This document shows positions 1 through 9,087 of a stretch of DNA of 14,862 nt, piece after piece. Each line of letters begins with the position of its first letter. Position 1 is the stretch's first letter. A model generated the notes under the pieces. That model did no database searches and was not told the origin of the DNA. It was given only the letters and a program-made list of their open reading frames with translations. The stretch comes from Alphaproteobacteria bacterium UBA3439 (GTDB lineage Bacteria; Pseudomonadota; Alphaproteobacteria; Puniceispirillales; Puniceispirillaceae). The stretch is taken from assembly GCA_002378605.1 (NCBI GenBank), contig DFSK01000129.1:1-14862 (forward strand), read 5' to 3'. Made by a program: the position numbers and the translations under genes.

Positions 1-2646
1 ATGATGGCGCAATATTTGCGCGTCAAGGAATCCTACCCTAATTCTTTGCTTTTTTACCGGATGGGCGATTTCTATGAGATGTTTTTTGAAGATGCCGAAA
101 TTGCCGCCAAGCTGCTTGGCATTACGCTCACAAAACGTGGCAGCAAAGACGGGCTTGATGTGCCAATGTGCGGCGTTCCGGTTCATTCGGTTGATGGCTA
201 TCTTGCAAGGTTGATACGCGCGGGTCATCGGGTGGCAATTTGTGAGCAAACCGAAGATCCGCAAGAACAAAAACAACGTGGCGGCAAAGGCCCGCTAAAA
301 CGTGATGTGGTGCGGGTGCTAACCCCTGGCACCTTAACCGAAGATGAATTACTGCCAGCGCGGGCGCACAATTATCTTGTTGCGCTTGGCCGGGCAGAAA
401 CCCAGCTAGCTTTGGCATGGGCTGATATGTCTACAGGCGATTTTTTGGTTCAAGAAATGGCTGATGATGGTCTTGAAACCTTGCTTGCGCGTCTTGATCC
501 AGCTGAATTGATCCATCCGCAGGGATTCGATCTTCCCGACTGGTTTCATGCCAGCCAAATCTGTGCAACCGAACAGGCTGCATCGCTATTCGACTCGACT
601 CGCGCCAGACAGGCACTTGAACGCTTCTATCAGGTTGCAAGTCTGGATGGCATGGGTCATTTCAGCCGCGCAATGCTGTCAGCCGGCGGTGCGCTTCTTG
701 GCTATCTAGAGGCAACGCAAGTTGGCAATATGCCGCGGCTTTTGCCACTGACGGTGGTCAGTGATGCTGGCTTTATGGAAATTGATCCGGCAACAAGGCG
801 GTCTTTGGAATTATCGCGCACTTTGACCGGCGAACGGCGGGGCAGCTTACTTCATGCGGTTGATCGTACCTTGACCGCGGCAGGTGGTCGGCTTCTTGGC
901 GAACGGCTTGCCGCGCCTCTATTTGATGTTTCGGCGATTGAGTCACGGCTTGATCTGGTTAGCTGGTTTCTGGCCGAGACTGCTTGCGGTGATAAGGTAC
1001 GATCCCAGCTTCGGATTCAGCCCGATATTGAACGCGCTGTATCGCGCCTATCGCTTGGTCATGGTGGCCCGCGCGATTTGGCAAATATTGCCAATGGTCT
1101 TGATAGCGCTGGCGACATCGCCTCGCAGATAAAGGCGGTTGCAGCAAAAGGCATTGGTGGACTTGCTTTGCCTGATGGCTTGCCAGATTGCCTTGATATG
1201 ATGTTACGTCCGCGCGGTTTATGCGATGAATTGGCGCCTGCCTTGGGAGATGAATTACCACTTTTGGCGCGCGATGGTGGCTTTATCCGACAAGGCTATG
1301 ATCTTGCCCTTGATGATTTGCGCGGTCTGCGTGATGAAAGCCGCCGGTTAATTGTCGCGTTGCAAAGCCGCTATGCTGATGAAACGGGCATCGCCTCGCT
1401 GAAGATCAAACATAACAATGTTCTTGGCTATCATATTGACGTACGAAGCAACCATGCTGGTAAATTGATGGATCATGAAACCTTTATCCATCGACAGACC
1501 ACGGCGCAGGCAGTGCGATTTACCACGACCGAGCTGGCGCAAATGGAACGCGATATGGCCAGCGCTGCTGATCGTGCGCTGGCGCTTGAATTGGATATAT
1601 TTGACCGCTTGCGGTCATTGGTTATGCAAGCGGCGCCTGATCTTGGCGATGCGGCGCGTGCGCTTGCCGAAATTGATGTTGCGACAGCTGCAGCCCAGCT
1701 AGCGACAGCGAGCCATTATTGCCGTCCACAAATGGTTGCCGAACCGGTATTTAACATTACCAAGGGTCGTCATCCGGTGATCGAGCCGATGCTTGATTCG
1801 CAAACCCCTTTTATCGCCAATGATTGTAATCTGGATGATGGACGATTATGGCTTTTGACCGGCCCTAACATGGCCGGAAAATCAACGTTTTTGCGACAGA
1901 ATGCGCATATTGCCATCATGGCGCAGGCGGGGCTTTACGTCCCTGCCGAAAAGGCGGTAATTGGTCTTGTTGATCGTTTGTTCAGCCGTGTTGGCGCGGC
2001 CGATGATTTGGCACGCGGCCGCTCGACCTTCATGGTTGAGATGGTTGAAACGGCGGCGATTTTGAATCGGGCCACCAATCGCTCATTGGTTATTCTTGAT
2101 GAAATTGGTCGTGGCACGGCCACTTATGACGGTTTGGCTATAGCCTGGTCGACGCTTGAATATCTGCATGATGCCAGCGCTTGTCGAACGCTTTTCGCAA
2201 CGCATTACCATGAATTGACGCATCTTCAAAAAACCCTTGATCAGCTTCGTTGCCATGCGATGCAGGTTCGCGAATGGCAGGGGTCAATTGTGTTTTTGCA
2301 TCAGGTTGTTGCCGGTTCAGCTGACCGGTCTTACGGCGTTCATGTGGCACGGCTTGCCGGATTGCCAGCCGCGGTTCTTGGCCGCGCCGAAACAATTCTG
2401 GGGGAACTTGAAACCGGTCATCATGGTGCGGTTGATGCCGCAATGATGGCCGATAATTTGCCGCTATTTGACTATCAAAGCAAAAGGCAAGAAATGCCGA
2501 TGACGCAGGATGAAATCGGCGTGGCGCTTGATGAGATGCAACCTGATAGTCTGACCCCGCGTGACGCGCTGGATATGCTTTACCGGTTAAAGGCATTGCG
2601 CCGTGATCTGGCTTCGTCGTCGCTGCGATCAGGTGACAAAAAATGA
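1..2646 (+). CDS. mutS: DNA mismatch repair protein MutS (5' end cut by window edge)
   Basis: MutS binds base mismatches and small loops in DNA and, with ATP, recruits MutL to start strand-specific repair. 881 residues are visible. The mismatch-reading Phe-x-Glu motif is F24-Y25-E26, in a GDFYE context near the N-terminus. In E. coli this motif is at 36-38, and the visible first Met-Met matches E. coli residues 13-14, so roughly a dozen N-terminal residues probably lie before base 1. The mismatch-binding and connector domains fill about the first 250 residues, the lever/clamp about 260-580, and the ATPase domain about 580-770. The Walker A motif GPNMAGKST is at 621-629 and the Walker B Asp-Glu at 700-701. 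The C-terminal LYRLK segment typical of bacterial MutS1 is present. The gene overlaps glnD by 4 bases (ATGA), so the two are likely co-transcribed and translationally coupled. No damage is seen and the identification is firm. Confidence 0.97.
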   Translation: MMAQYLRVKESYPNSLLFYRMGDFYEMFFEDAEIAAKLLGITLTKRGSKDGLDVPMCGVPVHSVDGYLARLIRAGHRVAICEQTEDPQEQKQRGGKGPLKRDVVRVLTPGTLTEDELLPARAHNYLVALGRAETQLALAWADMSTGDFLVQEMADDGLETLLARLDPAELIHPQGFDLPDWFHASQICATEQAASLFDSTRARQALERFYQVASLDGMGHFSRAMLSAGGALLGYLEATQVGNMPRLLPLTVVSDAGFMEIDPATRRSLELSRTLTGERRGSLLHAVDRTLTAAGGRLLGERLAAPLFDVSAIESRLDLVSWFLAETACGDKVRSQLRIQPDIERAVSRLSLGHGGPRDLANIANGLDSAGDIASQIKAVAAKGIGGLALPDGLPDCLDMMLRPRGLCDELAPALGDELPLLARDGGFIRQGYDLALDDLRGLRDESRRLIVALQSRYADETGIASLKIKHNNVLGYHIDVRSNHAGKLMDHETFIHRQTTAQAVRFTTTELAQMERDMASAADRALALELDIFDRLRSLVMQAAPDLGDAARALAEIDVATAAAQLATASHYCRPQMVAEPVFNITKGRHPVIEPMLDSQTPFIANDCNLDDGRLWLLTGPNMAGKSTFLRQNAHIAIMAQAGLYVPAEKAVIGLVDRLFSRVGAADDLARGRSTFMVEMVETAAILNRATNRSLVILDEIGRGTATYDGLAIAWSTLEYLHDASACRTLFATHYHELTHLQKTLDQLRCHAMQVREWQGSIVFLHQVVAGSADRSYGVHVARLAGLPAAVLGRAETILGELETGHHGAVDAAMMADNLPLFDYQSKRQEMPMTQDEIGVALDEMQPDSLTPRDALDMLYRLKALRRDLASSSLRSGDKK

Positions 2647-5468
2647 CAAAGACGTCAAATCTGGCACCGTCAAAATCGCAATCGGCCAAAGCCGCCCCAA
2701 TCACTATGCCAGATGGCATTGCATGGCATCGTTGGTTGTTGCCCTTGCAGGGCGCAATGGAAGTCCATGAACCACCGCTTGACCGGATGGCGATTGAGGC
2801 CGAGCTTGAATCATATGCCACTGGCAAAACACCGGTAGATCGCGCCAAGCTGTTAAGCTGTTTGCGTACCCGTCTTGATCAGGCAAAGACCAGCCTTCGC
2901 GACTCATTTTATCACAGCAATGATGGCGCTGTTTATGTTGGCATGCATGCCTGGGTCATTGATATATTGCTGCAAAGCCTTTACGCGCAAACGCAAAAAC
3001 AATGTGCGGGTGGTGACGAGCTGGCGCTGATTGCCGTTGGCGGTTATGGGCGTGGTGAAATGGCACCATTTTCCGATATTGATATCATGTTTTTGATGCC
3101 AAAAAAGGCCACAGAAACCCATACGAAATTTATTGAATTCATGCTCTATATTCTGTGGGATCTTGGTTTGAAAATCGGCCATTCAACCCGCAGCATTGCC
3201 GAATCAATTGATGCGGCAAACGACGATCAGACAGTACTGACTAGCCTTCTTGAAATGCGCCATGTGGCTGGTGATGATTCGATGTGGGTCAAATTAAATC
3301 GGGCAGTTCAGCGCAAAATTGCCAAACAGAAACCGCTTGCCTATGTTGAAGAAAAGCTTGGCGAGCGTGACCTTCGCCACAGACGGTTTGGCGATACGCG
3401 TTATGTTGTTGAACCGAATGTCAAAGATGGCAAAGGCGGGCTTCGGGATCTTCACAGCCTGTTCTGGATTGCCAAATATGCCTATCGTGCCAACAGCATT
3501 ATCGACATTGTCAAAAAAGGTGTTCTTCGTGATGGCGAGGCGCGGAAATTTGCCTTGGCCCAGCGGTTTTTATGGACGGTTCGCTGTCATCTTCATTTTC
3601 ATGCTGACCGGCCTGAAGAACGGCTTGATTTCGAGGCGCAGATGATCATTGCACCGCGTCTAGGCTTTGCCGATCGGGGCGGGCTTCGCGGTGTTGAACG
3701 TTTTATGAAACGCTATTATCTGGCGGCGCGGAATGTTGGCAATTTAACGCGTATTTTCTGCGCGGCGATGGAAACGGATTTCCGCAAAAGCCTGATCAAT
3801 TGGCGTCCTGATTTTTTGCGTACCCATGAGCTTGATCCGTTTCACATTGAAAGCGGGCGTGTCCGGCTTGTTGATGACGCCTTGTTCCGTGATGCGCCGG
3901 TCAGGCTGATCGAATTATTTGCCATTGCACAAAAACATGATGCTGATGTTCATCCAAGCACGCTTCAACGCGTTACCCGGGCATTATCGGCGCTTGATTC
4001 AAAAACGCGTGATGATGCGCAGGCGAACCAGTTATTTCTGGATATTCTAACCTCGCGCAAAAACCCTGAACGGGTGCTACGTCTGATGAATGAAAGCGGC
4101 GTATTTGGCCGTTTTCTTCCCGATTTTGGACGGATCGTCGCCATGATGCAATTCGATATGTATCATAGCTATACGGTTGATGAACATACGCTGAAGGCGA
4201 TTGGGATCCTTCATGGGATTGAAACCGGCGCGCTACAACAAGCCGCGCCGGTTGCGACCGAGGTTATGCCTGAAATTGGGTCGCGGCGTGCGCTTTATGT
4301 TGCCATGCTTCTCCATGATATTGCCAAAGGCCGCGGTGGCGATCATTCGATTCTGGGCGCCGAGGTGGCATTGGCGGTTTGCCCGCGTCTTGGTCTAAGC
4401 CATGAAGAAACCGAAACGGTTAGCTGGCTGATCCTGCATCATTTGCTGATGAGCAAAATTGCCTTTCGTTATGATCTGAATGACCCGCAAACGATTGAGG
4501 ATTTTGCCAGTATTGTCCAATCGCCCGAGAGGTTGAAACTGCTTTTGGTTCTGACCGTGGCCGATATTCGGGCGGTTGGGCCAAATATCTGGAATGGCTG
4601 GAAAGCGGCATTGATGCGTGATCTTTATTATCGCTGTGATGCGGTTTTGCGCGGTGCCGATCCGGCGGTGATTGCGCTTGGCAATGCCGAAGAGGCGCGC
4701 CATGAGGCGGCAGCCAAACTAGCCGATTGGGATGCGGCGCGGTTCGCGGCTCATGCGGCGAATTTGCCCCTGACCTACTGGACAGGGTTTGATTGCGAAA
4801 GTCAGGTTCGTCATGCGCGGCTTTGTGATCAATTTGCCAATCAGGATGCGCTTCTATTGATTGATTTCAAGCCTGATCCGGGCCGACGCATAACCGAATT
4901 GACCATTTTAACGATTGATGATCCGGGGCTGTTTGCGCGTATTGCTGGTGCGGTGGCAGCGGCCGGTGCGAATATTGTCGGCGCCCGCATTACGACCTGT
5001 CATGATGGCACTGTTCTTGATGTTTTCTTTTTGCAGGATATGAACAATCAGGCGATTGAAGGTAAGGAAGAATTAGCGCGTATCCGCACGACGCTTGAAC
5101 AGTCGCTAACAGGGTCAATGAAACTTGAGAAGGCGCTGTTGGCGCGCTGGCAGCAAACCCCGCTTCGGGTCAGGCAAATGCCTGTTCCCTCACGCGTTCT
5201 ATTGTCGAATAAGATCAGCAATACACATAGTGTGATCGAGGTTAATGGCCGCGATTTTCCGGGCCTGCTTCATAAAATCACGCTTTGTCTTGCCAGCCTC
5301 GGATTGCAAATCCAGACCGCTACCGTTTCGACCTATGGCGAGCGTGTTGTCGATGTGTTTTATGTAAAAGATATTTTCGGCCTGCAAATTCAAAGTGAAA
5401 CGCGTCAGCAAACGATCCGCAACCGGTTGTTGGCGATTTTTGATGATGCCGATGAGGACGCGGTATGA
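2643..5468 (+). CDS. glnD: Bifunctional uridylyltransferase/uridylyl-removing enzyme GlnD
   Basis: GlnD senses glutamine. It uridylylates PII proteins (GlnB/GlnK) when nitrogen is scarce and removes UMP when glutamine is plentiful, and so controls glutamine synthetase and Ntr signalling in the cytoplasm. The protein is 941 residues, the usual length. The N-terminal nucleotidyltransferase domain has a GGYGRGE stretch followed by S144-D145-I146-D147, the metal-binding DxD. A conserved VKDGKGGLRDL block follows. The HD domain carries a histidine at about 515 and the His-Asp pair H558-D559. Two C-terminal ACT domains, about 750-830 and 863-935, are the glutamine-sensing part. The start is the ATG inside the mutS stop (ATGA), preceded by AGGTGA at 2631-2636 with a 6-base spacer. 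The 3' end overlaps murJ by 4 bases in the same way. All key residues are present, so both activities are expected. Confidence 0.96.
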   Translation: MTKTSNLAPSKSQSAKAAPITMPDGIAWHRWLLPLQGAMEVHEPPLDRMAIEAELESYATGKTPVDRAKLLSCLRTRLDQAKTSLRDSFYHSNDGAVYVGMHAWVIDILLQSLYAQTQKQCAGGDELALIAVGGYGRGEMAPFSDIDIMFLMPKKATETHTKFIEFMLYILWDLGLKIGHSTRSIAESIDAANDDQTVLTSLLEMRHVAGDDSMWVKLNRAVQRKIAKQKPLAYVEEKLGERDLRHRRFGDTRYVVEPNVKDGKGGLRDLHSLFWIAKYAYRANSIIDIVKKGVLRDGEARKFALAQRFLWTVRCHLHFHADRPEERLDFEAQMIIAPRLGFADRGGLRGVERFMKRYYLAARNVGNLTRIFCAAMETDFRKSLINWRPDFLRTHELDPFHIESGRVRLVDDALFRDAPVRLIELFAIAQKHDADVHPSTLQRVTRALSALDSKTRDDAQANQLFLDILTSRKNPERVLRLMNESGVFGRFLPDFGRIVAMMQFDMYHSYTVDEHTLKAIGILHGIETGALQQAAPVATEVMPEIGSRRALYVAMLLHDIAKGRGGDHSILGAEVALAVCPRLGLSHEETETVSWLILHHLLMSKIAFRYDLNDPQTIEDFASIVQSPERLKLLLVLTVADIRAVGPNIWNGWKAALMRDLYYRCDAVLRGADPAVIALGNAEEARHEAAAKLADWDAARFAAHAANLPLTYWTGFDCESQVRHARLCDQFANQDALLLIDFKPDPGRRITELTILTIDDPGLFARIAGAVAAAGANIVGARITTCHDGTVLDVFFLQDMNNQAIEGKEELARIRTTLEQSLTGSMKLEKALLARWQQTPLRVRQMPVPSRVLLSNKISNTHSVIEVNGRDFPGLLHKITLCLASLGLQIQTATVSTYGERVVDVFYVKDIFGLQIQSETRQQTIRNRLLAIFDDADEDAV

Positions 5469-7051
5469 CCGATCAGACAAATGCGTCAAAGCCAGCAAAG
5501 GCCACCTCGCTTGGCCGCGCCTTTCAACAGATTGGCAGCCTGACGGCGTTAAGTCGCATTGTCGGATTCATGCGCGATATCGCCTTTGCCAGCTTTCTGG
5601 GTGCAGGGCCTGCCGCCGATGCATTTTTGGTGGCGTTGAAATTGCCAAATATGTTTCGCCGCCTTAGCGCCGAAGGCGCGATGACAAATGCCTTTCTTCC
5701 CAGCTTTGCTAAAATACGCGAAACTGATGGGCGTGATGCCGCGCTTCGGCTGGCGTCTGAGGCGCAGATTTTTCTTATCATTACGCTTTTTGGTCTTGTT
5801 GTGATTGCCGAAATTTTCATGCCCGAAGTCATTGCGCTTCTTGCACCAGGCTTTGCAGCGACGCCTGATCGTTTGGCCGCGGCGGTCGATCTGGCTCGGG
5901 TGACCATGCCCTATCTGCCGATGATTTCCATCGTTGCACTTTGGGGCGCAATCGCCAATGCGCATGACCGGTTTATGGCGGCTGCCGCCGCGCCGATTCT
6001 GGCGAATATCTGTTTTATCGCCGGGGCGGTTTCAATCCCGATTTTGGCGACTGATTTGGGCATTTTCAAAGCGCTGCCAATTGCCATTGGCCTGTTGGTC
6101 GCTGGATTGTGCCAATTGGTATTTTTGTTTTTTGTTCTACGCCGCCTGTCAGCAGTACCAAAATTGCAATGGCCGCGCCTATCCAGTTCGGGCAAAAACA
6201 TGTGGCGCAAATTCTTGCCTGCGGCGCTTGGCGCTGGCGGTATGCAGCTTAATCTTCTGGTTGATTTAATTTTGGCATCAATGCTGCCGGTTGGGGCGAT
6301 TTCTTGGCTCTATTATGCTGATCGTGTGGCGCAATTGCCACTTGGTATTGTTGGCATTGCGCTTGGCACGGCATTGCTGCCCCGATTATCGGGTGCCGAG
6401 GCGGCTGGTCAAAAAGACGAAATAACCAAAACGCTTGATGAGGCGATTATCTTTGGCGGGTTCTTTGTCGTGCCAGCGGTCATGGCCCTGATCCTTCTTG
6501 CGGGGCCGATCATTGAGGGGTTGTTTGTCTATGGTGCTTTTGCGATTGACGATGCGGTGATGGCGGCAATGGCATTATCGGCTTATGCGCTTGGCCTTCC
6601 CGGATTTGTCATGGTGAAAATTTTACAACCGGCTTTTTATGCGGCAGGCCAGCCAGGTACGGTTTTGAAAATATCAATCATGACCGTGGTGATAAATATA
6701 TCGGGATCATTATTGATGATGCCGATTTTTGGGCATGTCGGGCTGGCGCTGGCAACGTCATTATCAGGATTGATAGCCGCAATCGCCATGGCGGTTTTGT
6801 TGCACCGCCGGGGTCGTCTTGGTGGTGGTTCGCTTGGCATGATTGGCCGGATTTTTCTTGCTAGCTTGGTAATGGCGATTTTGCTTTTGGCGATGGTTTC
6901 GCTGGCGGGGGGGATAAGACAGCTTCTGCCCGCGGCAGGCTGGCTTGCCTGTTTGGTCGTTGTTGGCGGTGGCGGGTTTCTGGTCGCCGCATGGTGTTTT
7001 CGGGCAATTCCAGCCGGATTTGTCCGCCGCTTTGGAAACCGAAAGACTTGA
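5465..7051 (+). CDS. murJ: Lipid II flippase MurJ (MviN family)
   Basis: MurJ is an inner-membrane MOP-superfamily transporter that flips the peptidoglycan precursor lipid II to the periplasmic face. At 528 residues it is close to the E. coli protein (511). It is strongly hydrophobic throughout and fits the usual 14 membrane helices. The N-terminal signature is clear: a SRIVGFMRD segment, then FLGAGPAADAF, then KLPNMFRRL and an EGAMTNAFLP block. These include the conserved Arg and Asp residues of the family. A RLSGAE segment after helix 8 also fits. The start ATG overlaps the glnD stop (ATGA) and has GAGGA at 5454-5458, 6 bases upstream. It is the last gene of the mutS-glnD-murJ run; a 106-base gap follows. 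glnD-murJ adjacency is common in alphaproteobacteria. No frameshift or truncation is seen. Confidence 0.96.
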   Translation: MTDQTNASKPAKATSLGRAFQQIGSLTALSRIVGFMRDIAFASFLGAGPAADAFLVALKLPNMFRRLSAEGAMTNAFLPSFAKIRETDGRDAALRLASEAQIFLIITLFGLVVIAEIFMPEVIALLAPGFAATPDRLAAAVDLARVTMPYLPMISIVALWGAIANAHDRFMAAAAAPILANICFIAGAVSIPILATDLGIFKALPIAIGLLVAGLCQLVFLFFVLRRLSAVPKLQWPRLSSSGKNMWRKFLPAALGAGGMQLNLLVDLILASMLPVGAISWLYYADRVAQLPLGIVGIALGTALLPRLSGAEAAGQKDEITKTLDEAIIFGGFFVVPAVMALILLAGPIIEGLFVYGAFAIDDAVMAAMALSAYALGLPGFVMVKILQPAFYAAGQPGTVLKISIMTVVINISGSLLMMPIFGHVGLALATSLSGLIAAIAMAVLLHRRGRLGGGSLGMIGRIFLASLVMAILLLAMVSLAGGIRQLLPAAGWLACLVVVGGGGFLVAAWCFRAIPAGFVRRFGNRKT

Positions 7052-7157
7052 CCGCGGCCGCGCAAGCGGGGATAACGCTCGGATGTAATGTCAATTTCAG
7101 ATGTGATGGTTTGGCCCCGGCCCGCCCTCATCTGATCAGGCTTGATGGATAGACCAA
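7052..7157. other. murJ-trpS intergenic gap
   Basis: This 106-base gap is GC-rich at its left end, including a GCGGCCGC palindrome just after the murJ stop, and again near 7115-7130. I see no stem followed by a T-run, so no intrinsic terminator can be claimed, and no clear sigma70 promoter. The trpS promoter, if separate, probably lies here. No gene is supported. Confidence 0.4.
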
Positions 7158-8201
7158 ATGACCGATTCAACCGCGCAAACATCCGCCGGAAAAGGCCGTA
7201 TCTTTTCCGGCATCCAGCCAACCGGCAATTTGCATCTTGGCAATTATCTTGGTGCCATTCGCAATTGGGTTTCCTTGCAGCATGATTTTGAATCGATCTA
7301 TTGCGTTGTCGATTTGCATGCAATCACCGTTCATCAGGATCCGGCAGATTTGCGGAAAAGCACACGCGAAGTGGCGGCAAGTCTGATCGCGGCTGGTATT
7401 TCAACCGAACAATCGATCTTGTTCAATCAATCTTGCGTGCCGCAACATGCCGAACTGGCGTGGATTTTCAATTGTGTGACTCGTCTTGGCTGGCTGAACC
7501 GGATGACGCAATTCAAAGAAAAGGCAGGCAAAAACCGCGAAAATGCGTCGGTTGGTCTTTATGCCTATCCGACCCTGATGGCAGCTGATATCCTGACTTA
7601 CCGCGCAACGCATGTTCCGGTTGGTGAAGATCAAAAACAGCATCTTGAATTAACCCGTGATATCGCGCAGGCCTTTAATTCAATCTATGATAAAGACGTA
7701 TTTCCGCTTCCCGAACCTCAAATTTTCGGCAGCGCAACACGCGTTATGAGTCTTCGCGATGGGAATGCCAAAATGAGCAAATCTGACCCGTCGGATAATT
7801 CACGGATCAATATGACCGATGACGCCGATATGATCATGCAGAAAATCCGCAAGGCAAAAACCGATCCTGATGCTTTGCCATCTGAAGTGGCCGGCCTTGC
7901 TGATCGGCCTGAGGCCAGCAACCTTGTTGGTATCTATGCGGCGCTTGCCGCATGCAGCACCGACGATGTTCTTGCCGAATTTGGCGGGCGTGGATTTGGT
8001 GATTTCAAACCCGCGCTTGGCGATCTGGCTGTTGCCAAATTATCGCCTATTGGTGCGGAAATGCGGCGGCTTCTTGAAAATCCTGCCGATATTGACGCGA
8101 TTCTTGCCGATGGCGCCGAACGCGCCGCGGCCATTGCGCGGCCGATTCTTGCTGAAGTGCGTGATATTGTTGGATTTTTAGGATCTAGCACCGATCGTTA
8201 G
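7158..8201 (+). CDS. trpS: Tryptophanyl-tRNA synthetase
   Basis: TrpS is a class I aminoacyl-tRNA synthetase that charges tRNA-Trp with tryptophan using ATP. The protein is 347 residues; E. coli TrpS is 334. The N-terminal signature [12 protein letters not shown] contains the HIGH-equivalent HLGN at 26-29. The KMSKS loop is exact at 205-209. The intervening segments with Tyr-Pro-x-LMAADIL and [11 protein letters not shown] are typical of bacterial TrpS and bind tryptophan and shape the active site. The ATG start has only a weak Shine-Dalgarno (GGA at 7147-7149, 8-base spacer), but the distance to the HLGN motif is normal with this start. The gene lies downstream of murJ, an order common in alphaproteobacteria, and is separated by 106 bases, so it may have its own promoter. 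The identification is firm. Confidence 0.97.
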   Translation: MTDSTAQTSAGKGRIFSGIQPTGNLHLGNYLGAIRNWVSLQHDFESIYCVVDLHAITVHQDPADLRKSTREVAASLIAAGISTEQSILFNQSCVPQHAELAWIFNCVTRLGWLNRMTQFKEKAGKNRENASVGLYAYPTLMAADILTYRATHVPVGEDQKQHLELTRDIAQAFNSIYDKDVFPLPEPQIFGSATRVMSLRDGNAKMSKSDPSDNSRINMTDDADMIMQKIRKAKTDPDALPSEVAGLADRPEASNLVGIYAALAACSTDDVLAEFGGRGFGDFKPALGDLAVAKLSPIGAEMRRLLENPADIDAILADGAERAAAIARPILAEVRDIVGFLGSSTDR

Positions 8202-8479
8202 AGGGCCGCATAATGGCCGGATGCGCTGATCACTAGCCAGATCGGTGCAGATATGCGATATTGGCATGGCTTCGGGTTGTAGTTTTACCGGAAATCCCTA
8301 TATGGATATTATGGGGCTGACGCAAATTATGCGATGGCATGAAAATGATTTTGGGCTGGCGATCAATCTGTCTGCGCCAGGATTACGAAGTTAGCTTAAA
8401 TGACGAAAGATTAATCTGTTGTTGCCCTGAAATGGGCCTTGCTGATGGTAAATTTATCGCATCGAAAAGGAATGATTAG
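8202..8479. other. trpS-nfu intergenic gap, possibly holding a very small ORF
   Basis: The gap is 278 bases. The only open frame of note is ATG 8266 to TAG 8392-8394 on the + strand, 42 codons. An internal ATG at 8302 has GGAA at 8290-8293 in a plausible ribosome-binding position and would give 30 residues. The peptide is not one I recognise. Many alphaproteobacteria carry a universal stress protein gene here, but I see no UspA-like sequence. A short GGCC...GGCC stem at 8204-8218 has no T-run and is not a terminator. The nfu promoter is likely in the right half, but I could not pick out convincing -35/-10 boxes. Confidence 0.35.
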
Positions 8480-9037
8480 ATGTTTATTCAAACACAGGAT
8501 ACGCCGAATCCGGCAACATTGAAATTCATCCCGGGTGTTCCGGTGATGGCGCAGGGTACTGCTGATTTTGCCGATTCTGATAGCGCCAACACATCACCAT
8601 TGGCACGCCGCCTTTTCCAAGTTGATGGCGTAACAGCGGTTTTTCTTGGTGCTGATTTTGTTGCAGTGACCAAAGCTGAAGGGCTTGACTGGTTTGCGCT
8701 AAAGCCGGGCATTCTTGCTGGCATTATGGAACATTACGCATCGGGCATGCCGGTCATTGAAAAAGATGCCCAGCTTGCTGACCCGCATGCCGAAGACAAT
8801 GACAGCGATACGGTTCAGCAGATCAAACAGCTTTTGGATTCGCGCGTTCGTCCGGCAGTGGCAATGGATGGTGGCGATATTGTGTTTCAGGGTTTTGATG
8901 ATGGTGTCGTCACATTGCAGATGCGCGGTGCCTGTCAGGGCTGCCCAAGCTCGACAGCAACATTGAAAATGGGCATTGAAAATATGCTTCGTCATTACAT
9001 CCCTGAAGTGCGTGAGGTTCGTGCGGCCGAGCTTTAA
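8480..9037 (+). CDS. NfuA-like Fe-S cluster carrier (Nfu N-terminal + NifU C-terminal domains)
   Basis: This is a two-domain Nfu protein of 185 residues that receives Fe-S clusters from the assembly scaffold and passes them to client enzymes in the cytoplasm. The N-terminus, MFIQTQDTPNPATLKF, is the hallmark of the Nfu_N domain (about 1-88). After an acidic linker, the NifU-like domain (about 108-175) carries the cluster-binding CxxC as C152-x-x-C155 in a GACQGCPSS context. The start is ATG 8480, with AAGGAA at 8467-8472 and a 7-base spacer; the ATG at 8472 is out of frame. The gene stands alone behind a 278-base gap and so is likely transcribed from its own promoter. The family supplies clusters to lipoyl synthase and MiaB in E. 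coli, and miaB lies about 3.6 kb downstream here. The N-terminal domain type makes this the alphaproteobacterial/mitochondrial NFU1 form rather than E. coli NfuA, whose N-terminal domain is A-type-like. Confidence 0.94.
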   Translation: MFIQTQDTPNPATLKFIPGVPVMAQGTADFADSDSANTSPLARRLFQVDGVTAVFLGADFVAVTKAEGLDWFALKPGILAGIMEHYASGMPVIEKDAQLADPHAEDNDSDTVQQIKQLLDSRVRPAVAMDGGDIVFQGFDDGVVTLQMRGACQGCPSSTATLKMGIENMLRHYIPEVREVRAAEL

Positions 9038-9087
9038 AAAAGTCACAACAGCGCCAATTATAGATGTTCAGTTATAGGGCTTAGGTC

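Noticed and set aside
592..601. Adjacent GACTC GACTC (CcrM methylation-type sites) inside mutS
   Set aside because: They lie inside a conserved coding region with no regulatory context; two sites side by side can arise from ordinary codon use.
2138..2848. 236-codon open frame on the minus strand across the mutS-glnD junction
   Set aside because: It lies antisense to two firmly identified genes, shows no recognisable domain and has an odd composition (rich in Arg, His, Gln and Pro), as expected for a shadow frame.
6637..7323. 228-codon open frame on the minus strand over the murJ 3' end and trpS 5' end
   Set aside because: It is antisense to murJ and trpS, has no domain signature, and its composition follows from the reverse complement of membrane-protein codons.
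8204..8218. GGCC...GGCC stem after trpS as a terminator
   Set aside because: The stem is only 4 base pairs of a self-complementary tetramer and no T-run follows.
9059..9078. Two TTATAG repeats before the Bax-like gene as -10 boxes
   Set aside because: No acceptable -35 element lies 16-18 bases upstream of either copy.
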